From Bog-473 sp963782415 (GTDB lineage Bacteria; Actinomycetota; Acidimicrobiia; Acidimicrobiales; RAAP-2): a stretch of DNA of 64,000 nt. The notes beneath the pieces were generated by a model. It worked only from the letters and a program-made list of their open reading frames with translations, did not search any database and was not told where the DNA came from. How positions within the stretch are numbered: the stretch's first letter is position 1; each line of letters starts with the position of its first letter. Positions 16,254 through 23,198 of the stretch are shown piece by piece. The stretch lies in the NCBI GenBank assembly GCA_963782415.1, contig CAWAJT010000004.1, forward strand, positions 496,001 to 560,000, in the 5' to 3' direction. The position numbers were made by a program, and so were the translations under genes.

Positions 16254-16293
16254 TCCATCCATTTGCCCACCGTGCCGTGGAATCGATGGGCAG
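16254..16293. repeat. Left subterminal repeats of the island
   Basis: TCCATCCATTTGCCCA (16254-16269) and GATGGGCAG (16285-16293) match, in direct and inverted orientation, the motif TGCCCATCCAT that is tandemly repeated near the other end (20451-20473). Short repeats just inside att sites can be arm-type recombinase sites; no such protein is encoded here. The 16203-16492 stretch otherwise contains no gene I can support. Confidence 0.4.
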
Positions 16294-16443
16294 AGTGCTC
16301 GCGGCATGGCTGATGAAACTGGCCGTGCAGATCCGGGGGGTCTCCACCGATAAACAGTGGCGACACTGGAATGACTTCGGCTCGATGGACCACGAACCGC
16401 ACCAGCCACGGCCGCCACGGCTCAGTCCTGGTTGCACCGGGTC

Positions 16444-16502
16444 GTATGAATATCTACATAGGTCATACCTTCCATGGCAGGATTTCATACGTATGCCGAC
16501 CG
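16444..16502 (+). promoter_or_regulatory. AbiE promoter with repeated GTATGA/TCATAC operator
   Basis: Four half-sites are clustered before abiEi: GTATGA (16444-16449), TCATAC (16463-16468), TCATAC (16485-16490) and GTATG (16491-16495). The first two form an inverted repeat and the last two the palindrome CATACGTATG, which includes the start codon. AbiEi proteins are known to repress their own operon by binding paired inverted repeats, so these are probable AbiEi sites. Confidence 0.5.
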
Positions 16503-17099
16503 ATGTCGCGGTCATCGACAGACTCCGGCCCCTCGGAGCGATCTTTCGCGCCCGCGACGCCATCGAGCAGGGGATCTCGTGGCGTGATCTCTATCAAGTG
16601 CCGCGACTCGGGCCTCCTCATCGAGGTGTCCCGCGGGCTCTTCCAGCTACGAGAGGCGGCCGGGATCGACCAGATCGACTTCGTGGTCGTGTGTGCCCGC
16701 TCCCCTCAGGGCATGGTCTGCTTGGGTTCTGCACTCGCGTATTGGGACCTGAGTGACGAAACCCCGACCCGGGTGGACTTAGCCGTTCCGGCAGGGAGTC
16801 ACCGCCCGAGCATCGACCATCCGCCCACCCGCGTCCACGTCTTTGGAGCGAGCAACTTCGGACTAGGCCGGATCGAGGTGCCGGTGGGCCTGGACCTCGC
16901 CTTTCGTATCACTGACCCCGAACGGACCGTCGTCGACTGTTTCCGACAGCGACATCGCCTTGGGGCCGACCTCGCGGTCGTTGGTCTGCGCAAATACCTT
17001 CGCCGCCCGCGAGCTCAACCAGGTCGCGTCCTCGAACTGGCCGAGGAGCTGAGAGTTCGCACGCCGATCCTCGAAGCCATGCGGATGTTGCAGGAGTGA
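16493..17099 (+). pseudogene. abiEi: AbiEi antitoxin/transcriptional repressor, frameshifted near 16598
   Basis: AbiEi is the antitoxin of the type IV toxin-antitoxin/abortive infection system AbiE: an N-terminal winged helix that represses the operon plus a C-terminal antitoxin domain. Here the N-terminal part (PTDVAVIDRLRPLGAIFRAR, QGISWRDLYQ) starts at ATG 16493 in one frame. The rest (RDSGLLIEVSRGLFQLREAA, SALAYWDLSDETPTRVDLAV, ITDPERTVVDCFRQRHRLGA) continues one base later. Removing one base near G16598 gives one ~200-aa protein, the family's usual length. The stop overlaps abiEii (GTGA). Sequencing error or real inactivation cannot be told apart here; losing antitoxin alone would be costly, favouring error or a dead system. 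Confidence 0.78.
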
Positions 17100-18015
17100 G
17101 CCCGGTCAAACGAGACTCGACTGCCGGGCGCGCCTACCTTGACCTCCAGCAGATGGCACTGCAGGGTGGTCGACCGACCCAAGAGCTGTTGCTGACATAC
17201 GTCCTCGAGCGGTTCCTGTTTCGGCTGTCGAGGTCCGCTTATCGTGACCGGTTGATTCTTAAGGGCGGAATGCTGCTGGCGGTACTCGGCAGCCGCCGGC
17301 CCACCGGTGACATCGACCTCTTGGCCCGTGCCATCGATAACGATGTGGGAGCCATCGCAGATGTCGTTCGCACGGTGTTGTCGGTCAAAGGTCGACGATG
17401 GCGTCAGCTTTGAGGCTGACGCCATGGGCACAGAGGTAATTCGCGATGCTGCGCTCTATTCCGGGGTGCGCATCAGCGTTCCTTCCCGAATCGATAGAGC
17501 CAAAGTGGTTCTACGCCTCGATGTCAACGTCGGAGATCCGGTGACGCCGGATCCGGTCGACGTCAAGTACCCGGCTCTTCTTGACCAACCATTCCATTTG
17601 CTCGGGTACCCGCTGGCCACCGTTCTCGCGGAGAAGCTAGTCACGATGATCGAGCGAGGGGCTGCGACGGACGCGTGAGCGCGATTTCGCAGACGTCGTG
17701 GTCCTCTCTCGGCGCTATCAGATTCAGCCATCCGAGCTTCTGGCGGCTGTGAATGCGACCGCGGAGCACAGACAAGTTCCTCTACGTCCGCTCGCCCCTC
17801 TCCTCGGCGGTCTGGGGGACGAGCGCCAGCAGGCTTGGTTCACCTTCGTCACCGGGGCTGGACTTGAGGAGCTTGTACCGAGCACCTACCTCGATGCCAT
17901 CAATCTGGTCGCGGCGTTCTTTGATCCGCTCGCTGGCGGATCAGTCGAGTCCGGTCACTGGGATCCACATTCCGGTGGCTGGGTCGATAGCCCAGATGAA
18001 AGCGACCCCGAGTAG
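17096..18015 (+). pseudogene. abiEii: AbiEii nucleotidyltransferase toxin, two frameshifts (near 17390 and 17676)
   Basis: AbiEii toxins are DUF1814 nucleotidyltransferases. The N-terminal motifs are clear: RLILKGGMLLAVLGSRRPTG followed by DIDL, giving the KGG and T-x-D-x-D signatures of the NTase core. After TVLSVK, the frame moves by one base (an extra G in AAAGG at 17387-17391), giving VDDGVSFEADAMGTEVIRDA to GYPLATVLAEKLVTMIERGA. A second one-base shift near T17676 gives ERDFADVVVLSRRYQIQPSE to the TAG at 18013-18015. Corrected, the protein is about 305 aa, a normal length. It overlaps abiEi by 4 bp, and the TOTE gene starts 6 bp later. Confidence 0.78.
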
Positions 18016-18021
18016 GTATCG

Positions 18022-20425
18022 ATGAGCAACAACGAACCCTCGGAAATTGAGGCACTTGTCGACGAGGTCCATGCGCTCCGAACTGAGAACGAGCGCCTGA
18101 GATCGCTGCTGGGCCTTGACCAGGCGAGCCGGCACAAAGTCACCCAACCCTGGGAACCGACGCTTTTCGCCGAGTCGGATCCGAGGGACCTCGCGAGCGA
18201 CATCAACGGGGACTCTCCGGCTGAGGCCAAGATCGCGTTCTTCCGCTCGCTATTCGCGGGACGCGACGATGTGTACGCCCTTCGCTGGGAGAGCGCGAGG
18301 ACGGGCAAGAAGGGCTGGAGCCCCGCCGTCGTGGGTGGCTGGGCGAACGCGAAGAAGCCTGGTCGTGCGTACCGACCACTTGACGACGGAGTCGTGGAAT
18401 CGCACCTCGCTGGCGAGAGTCACCTCGGGCTCTACCCGCTGCGTCGCGGCGACGAATGTCGACTCTTGGCCTGTGATTTCGATGGAACTGGGTGGGTGCT
18501 CGATGCGCTGGCTTATCTCGACGCTGCTGCCGCGATCGGCGTTCCCGTCGCGCTCGAGCGATCACGCTCGGGTGAAGGAGCGCACACCTGGACCTTCTTT
18601 TCCGGACCCGTTCCGGCTGCTTCGGCTCGACGCCTGGGAGTGCACATCCTCCGCCAGGCAATGGAGATCCGAGCCGAGATCGATCTGTCGAGTTACGACC
18701 GCCTTTTCCCCACCCAGGACTTTGTCCCGAAGGGGTCCTTCGGGAACCTTATCGCTCTGCCCCTTCAAGGAGCGTGCCGGCGGCAAGGGAATACCGTCTT
18801 TCTCGACCCGGCCACGCTTGAGCCCTACGAGGACCAGTGGGCATTCGTGGCGTCGATTCCATGTATGTCTCCCGAAGCCGTGGCGGCACTTGAGAAGACG
18901 CTGGCGCCCGTCGCCGCCGGGCCGGATGATGCGATGTGCCGACGGCCACTGGCGCACGTCGCACATCAGAAGCCGCCGGAAGCGATCCGGGCCGTCTCAG
19001 GCGCCATGTTGGCCATTGACCGCATCGGTGTGCCGCCATCTCTGATAGCACGGCTCAAGCATCTGGCCTCGTTGCACAATCCGGAGTACTACGAAAAGGA
19101 ACGGCTCCGCTTCTCAACGTGGAATACGCCTCGGTTCCTGCGGTGCTACGGAGAGACCACCGATCAGCTCCTGCTCCCACGCGGGAATTGCAGACCATGC
19201 AGCCCGCATGGTCGGAGAGGCCGGCAGCAAGCTCGAAGTCTCCGACGCATGCTCGTCGCCCAATTCCATCGACATCTCACTACGGGCCGATCTTTCGGAA
19301 CGTCAGCAGACCGCACTTGATGCTCTCGTTCCACATCATCTGGGTGTACTCGTGGCACCTCCCGGTTCGGGCAAGACCGTCATCGCCTGTGGAGTCATCG
19401 CCCACCGCCGGCTCCCAACGCTCATAATCGTCGATCGGCAGCCCCTGGTCGAGCAGTGGCGAGAGCGCCTTGGAGAGCATCTCGGAATCGGCGCCAAGGA
19501 GATCGGTCAGCTTGGTGGCGGCCGCAACAAGGCAAAGGGGACCGTCGACATCGCGATGGCGCAGAGCCTCGCCCGTCGGGAGGATCTTGGCGAAATCGCG
19601 AAGGTGTATGGCCTCGTCATCGTCGACGAGTGTCATCACGTCCCGGCGGTGACTTTTGAGCGCGTCGTGCGTGAAATGCCAGTACGTCATTGGCTCGGCC
19701 TGACAGCGACTCCCTACCGGCGAGATCATCTCGAAAAGCTCATCACGATGTATTGCGGAGCGGAGCGATATCGGATGGCGCCGGACCACGACGAGCACCT
19801 CCGGGTTGAGCGGGTTCTTGTCACGCACACCACCGGCCATGAACAGCCCGACGACGAGGAGGTGGGCATTCAAACCGTATTCCGGGCTCTCGTCGAAGAT
19901 GAGGAGCGTTCGCGGCAGATCTGCGGTGACATCGCTGCAGCCGTTGAGGCCGGGCGGAACTGTCTCGTGCTCACGCAGTGGACGGAGCACCTCGAAGCGC
20001 TCTCGGGGGAACTCCAACGTCTCGGGATCGAAGCGATCGTGATGCGAGGCGGAATGGGTAAGAATGCGCGGGCGAGCGCCTCGGCCCAGATGGAGGCGCA
20101 GGCCTCTGCTGGAGGCCTCGCACTACTGGCGACTGGAAGCTTTCTGGGGGAGGGATTCGACCTACCCCAGCTCGACACGTTGTTCCTCGCGTTTCCCTTG
20201 GCATTCAAGGGCCGCATCGTTCAGTACGTGGGACGAGTGCTTCGGCCTATGCCCGGAAAATCGCGAGTCGAGGTGCACGACTATGTCGATATGAATGTTC
20301 CCGTGCTGGCTCGGATGCAGGCGAAACGTCTCCCGGCCTATGCCTCGCTGGGTTTTCCCGTCGACAAGACGGCACAACGCCAGAGCAAGGTGAAGACGGC
20401 AGATTCACCAGAGCTCCGCCCCTAG
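18022..20425 (+). pseudogene. AEP-TOTE-type primase-helicase, one frameshift near 19184
   Basis: Corrected, this is one ~800-aa protein. It begins with a coiled-coil (EIEALVDEVHALRTENERLR) and an archaeo-eukaryotic primase-like domain (LYPLRRGDECRLLACDFDGT, VPVALERSRSGEGAHTWTFF, YDRLFPTQDFVPKGSFGNLI). A superfamily 2 helicase follows, with Walker A APPGSGKT, DEAH-like VDECHH, LTATPYRRD, GEGFDLPQLDTLFLA and QYVGRVLRP. This order matches TOTE conflict-system proteins, proposed anti-invader enzymes. The break is one extra G in GCGGGAATT (19181-19189), after LLLPRG; without it the frame reads IADHAARMVGEAGSKLEVSD into the helicase. No nuclease domain is visible after the helicase. Confidence 0.75.
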
Positions 20426-20575
20426 GACGGAGAGGATTTCGGGAACCCACTGCCCATCCATCTGCCCATCCATTTCATGGGATTGGCCGGACACGGGCAG
20501 AATTCCTGGACGCATTTAGGCCAATGAACAGGGAGGATTGTACGGGAGCGCACATGCTGGACATTCCTGGCCGAT
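20426..20575. repeat. Right island margin with tandem TGCCCATCCATC repeat
   Basis: Between the helicase stop and the right tRNA repeat no gene is present. TGCCCATCCATC (20451-20462) and TGCCCATCCATT (20463-20474) are tandem 12-mers. The 11-mer GCCCATCCATT also occurs directly before tRNA-Gln (16009-16019), and a variant occurs at the left island end. Confidence 0.45.
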
Positions 20576-20617
20576 CTCTCAAGGTGGCGACACGGGTTCG
20601 AATCCTGTTGGGGCTGC
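20576..20617. repeat. attR-like direct repeat (partial tRNA-Glu)
   Basis: The right copy of the 42-bp repeat has the anticodon loop to 3' end of tRNA-Glu without the 5' half, so it cannot encode a tRNA. It has one mismatch to the left copy, in the T arm (T20606), which would break a pair and supports this being the non-functional copy. Confidence 0.88.
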
Positions 20618-20639
20618 AACTTGGCCTCTATTCCCCATA

Positions 20640-21369
20640 TGAACCGCCCCGAGTTTCGTGACTACTCTGCTTGTTTGGGTAACCGCCTCGAAGGCGGGTG
20701 CTGCCTGACGGTAGTGGGTGGCTTCGAACTCTGCTGGCGTGACGTAGGAGTTGTCCTCGGTGAACTATCGGGTTCCCCTCAGATCCGCTTGTAGTTGACG
20801 GCCCAGCCGGCCTGGCGTGCCGCGGTGGCCGCCCGTCTCCAGCCCCAGCGCGGACACGGGCGCGAGAGGTCGCGCAGGAACGCTCGGAGGGCGAGCTCTT
20901 CGTCGGGCGGAACCGGCGGCGCAAGCCGCTGGGTGGAACGTGCCTGGCCGACCACTCGACAGGCGCGGCGTTCGGAGACCCCGAAGCCAACTTCGAGCCG
21001 CATCACCGCCGCCCTGCGCTGGTTCGGGGTCAGAAGTTTCCTCGGCCAACTCCTTGAGCATCGCCTCATCCAGCCCGGCCTCGGCCAGCAGCTTCTTCAA
21101 CTGGGCGTTCTCTTTGCGCAGTTCGCGCAGCTCCTGGGCGTCGTCGGCCTTCATGCCCCCGTACTGATTGCGCCAGCGGTGGAAGGTCTGCTCGGAGATC
21201 TCGAGGTGGCGGGCCACCTCCTCGACGGTCTTGCCCCGTGCCAAGAGCCCGCCGCCCTCGGCGAGCTTTCGGATCACCTGCTCCGGCGTGTGCCGGCGGT
21301 TCTTCATCTATGCCGTCTTCCTTGCCCCATCTTGAGGCATCGGACTCGCCCAGCGGGTGGATCAGTTCA
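20640..21369 (-). mobile_element. IS3-family insertion sequence remnant, internal deletion
   Basis: On the minus strand OrfA starts at ATG 21307: RRHTPEQVIRKLAEGG, EEVARHLEISEQTFHRWRNQ and YGGMKADDAQELRELRKENA are the helix-turn-helix and leucine-zipper parts of IS3 OrfA. OrfB follows in another frame (KLLTPNQRRAAVMRLEVGFG to GWAVNYKRI) and is cut at about 20780. There it joins a fragment of the OrfB C-terminus (YVTPAEFEATHYRQAAPAFE). The DDE integrase core, roughly 600 bp, is missing. Possible ends are TGAACCG at 20640 and TGAACTG read inward from 21369. It is not autonomous. Confidence 0.75.
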
Positions 21370-21456
21370 CGGGGACTCGGTCAAGTCGGCCCGCCTTCAT
21401 CAGTTACCGCGGCGGCAATAGCGTTGAGCGACGTGCAGAGCCTGATTAGATGCGGC

Positions 21457-22059
21457 TCAAGGGATCCCCAAATACGTCATCCACGATGAGGTCGGCAGTT
21501 GATCAGCTACGCATGGATTGCTTTGGAACTGGTAATACGTCCCCGGACCTGGAAGATGGGCCTGCGAAATCAAGGCGTCAGATCTTGAGGTCACGCTCAG
21601 GCCATACGAACAGAGGCTAGGACCACGTTGAACCATCGTCTCGATATCGGTCCCAACGACGTTCACCCCGACGATGGGACGCTTCAGCGAGGAAGACGGA
21701 ACAGGCGTCGCACCGTCAATCCATTTGTATCTAGGGAGTTCAGCGTTTAGTTCGAAGACATTGAGAGGGACAGATGTATGTGAAGCCGCGGCGCTTTGCG
21801 CAACGTCGGCGGCTGTGCCACCGATCACCAACGATTGCCCCAATACTTCGAAGCCCTTCCCAATGCCAGTGAGGCCGTTGCCGAACGACTGCACCCCGTT
21901 TAATACGAACAGCATGACGACATAGCAGAAGGCAATAATCAGAAGATCAGGAACGATCAAAGCAACCCACGGTTTGGCTCTGGCTATTCTGCTCGGGGCA
22001 ACGACCAGGCTTAGATGCGACCCTCGACCGGGTTCTCCTTTGAACTTGCCGCTCACCAC
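21457..22059 (-). CDS. Membrane-anchored protein of unknown function (paralogue A)
   Basis: A 200-aa protein with one transmembrane helix near residues 31-54 (PWVALIVPDLLIIAFCYVVM) and a ~140-aa outside domain. That domain shares motifs with the gene just upstream: LPRYKWIDG, KRPIVGVNVVGTDIETMV, SLCSYGLSVTSRSDALISQA and a Cys-containing end (NPCVADQLPTSSW). The two Cys may form a disulfide. The pair lies 13 bp apart in one transcript and clearly arose by duplication. I do not recognise the family. AGAAGG precedes the GTG start. Confidence 0.7.
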   Translation of the reverse strand: MVSGKFKGEPGRGSHLSLVVAPSRIARAKPWVALIVPDLLIIAFCYVVMLFVLNGVQSFGNGLTGIGKGFEVLGQSLVIGGTAADVAQSAAASHTSVPLNVFELNAELPRYKWIDGATPVPSSSLKRPIVGVNVVGTDIETMVQRGPSLCSYGLSVTSRSDALISQAHLPGPGTYYQFQSNPCVADQLPTSSWMTYLGIP

Positions 22060-22072
22060 ACCACCTTCTCTT

Positions 22073-22714
22073 TCATAAGAATGGTATTGACACGCTGGAG
22101 CGGGTCAATACCAAAGGAATCCACCCTGAGGTTGGCGTCTGGTCAGCAGCGCATTGAGGTGCGTCATATACGGACTGGTAGTAACTGCCAGGACTCACAA
22201 GGCGGTAGTACTTACCAAGACCCAGGACATGGTCTTGGGTGGTCAAGGGGTCTGTGCTTGAGGTGACGGTGAGGCCAAAGGAGCAAGAGCCATCTATGCC
22301 TTTGACAGCGGTCTCGATATGTGTCCCATTGGCGACCATGCCGACGATGGGGCGCTTTGCCGAATAGGACACGTTCGTCGTACCGACGACCCACTGGTAA
22401 TTGGGCAGTCTCATATTCAGCACTGATGGGCTCAAAGAGGCAAACTGCGGACCCACGGCAGCCGCAGCGTCATTGGCCGCAGTGCCCGCTGCCTGGTCCG
22501 CTTTAAGAGCTTGCTCTAAGCCCCGGCCGAATGAGTTGAACCCGTTGCCTAATGCCTGGGCAAACAAGAGGAAGCCGAGCAGGAAGAACATGACAACTGC
22601 AAGGGGTATAGCGAGGGCAACTATCCAAAGAGCAATCGGGATCCTCCAGGGATGGCGAGGCAGAGGGTCTGGGTTTCGACCAATCGGACGTCGGCCGTGC
22701 CGGACGGTGGCCAT
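22073..22714 (-). CDS. Membrane-anchored protein of unknown function (paralogue B)
   Basis: A 213-aa protein and first gene of the pair. It has one strongly hydrophobic segment (IALWIVALAIPLAVVMFFLL), an Ala-rich amphipathic stretch (LEQALKADQAAGTAANDAAA) and an outside domain matching paralogue A in MRLPNYQWVVG, KRPIVGMVANGTHIETAV, GSCSFGLTVTSSTDPLTTQD and PQCAADQTPTSGW. The conserved set (Pro-Ile-Val-Gly strand, two Cys, PTS-W end) suggests a small disulfide-stabilised beta domain. Its position between two IS scars suggests accessory, perhaps acquired, DNA. Confidence 0.7.
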   Translation of the reverse strand: MATVRHGRRPIGRNPDPLPRHPWRIPIALWIVALAIPLAVVMFFLLGFLLFAQALGNGFNSFGRGLEQALKADQAAGTAANDAAAAVGPQFASLSPSVLNMRLPNYQWVVGTTNVSYSAKRPIVGMVANGTHIETAVKGIDGSCSFGLTVTSSTDPLTTQDHVLGLGKYYRLVSPGSYYQSVYDAPQCAADQTPTSGWIPLVLTRSSVSIPFL

Positions 22715-22797
22715 GGCTCAGCTCAGCCGGGCGACAACGGTTATGTCGCAGTCAGGGAGCTCCGTCCATCTGTGCCGTTCGTTTGCCACTCTCTCAG

Positions 22798-22826
22798 TTA
22801 TTACAAATATGACAGAAATATGTCAA
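22798..22826 (-). promoter_or_regulatory. Consensus-like sigma70 promoter with TGACA-N6-TGTCA operator
   Basis: On the minus strand TTGACA (plus 22821-22826) and TAATAA (plus 22798-22803) are separated by exactly 17 bp, near-ideal for a housekeeping promoter and rare in this GC-rich window. A perfect inverted repeat TGACA-GAAATA-TGTCA (22810-22825) overlaps the -35 and spacer, so a repressor could control the two paralogous membrane-protein genes. Confidence 0.65.
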
Positions 22827-22943
22827 TAGGGTAACGACATCTCGGAATCAGCTGAGAACATGTGAAATCAAGCACGAGGCCGGGGCGTCACCCGGTGGCA
22901 CTCCGCCACACCGGGTGACTTCAGAGCAGCTAACGCTGCTACG

Positions 22944-23029
22944 TGAACCGTCCCGGGCTTCGTGACTACTCACTTGTTTGGGTACCCGCCTCATAGGCGG
23001 GCGGTGCCTGACGGTAGTAGGTGGCTTCG
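22944..23029 (-). mobile_element. Second IS3-type end fragment (OrfB C-terminus)
   Basis: This ~86-bp stretch is about 85% identical to 20640-20730. Read on the minus strand it encodes EATYYRQAPPAYEAGTQTSE and a TAG, the last residues of an IS3 OrfB, then the terminal TGAACCG motif at 22944. Nothing else of the element remains. Confidence 0.65.
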
Positions 23030-23198
23030 CAACGATGACCACGGGGCGACGCGACGCGCCGGAAAACGGTGAGGCGATCGTCTGTGAGAGAAGAACGGTT
23101 GGTATTGGCAATCCCGACCTTGAGCAGGGTCCAAAGTGTTCAGCGTGTCGTCCCGACCATCCCCAGCCGCCCGTCTGATTACTGCAACGATTGTTGTA

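Larger units (their letters stand above)
16162..20617. mobile_element. tRNA-Glu-integrated defence island (AbiE plus AEP-TOTE), no integrase
   Basis: A 4.4-kb segment lies between a complete tRNA-Glu gene and a 42-bp copy of that tRNA's 3' half, in the same orientation, the standard footprint of site-specific integration. The cargo is one plus-strand operon, abiEi-abiEii and a primase-helicase of the AEP-TOTE type. Codon and base composition in the cargo is less GC-extreme than in the flanks (AT-rich promoter at 16441-16495). I find no recombinase, so the element is either a satellite mobilised in trans or an immobile remnant. Confidence 0.8.

Noticed and set aside
17390..19190. Programmed frameshifting in the island genes
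   Set aside because: Sites differ between genes, lack a common slippery heptamer and stem-loop, and all are consistent with simple one-base gains; error or decay is simpler.
20576..20617. Second tRNA-Glu gene
   Set aside because: Only the anticodon loop to 3' end is present, the 5' acceptor and D arm are missing and the T arm has a mismatch; it is an att-type repeat.
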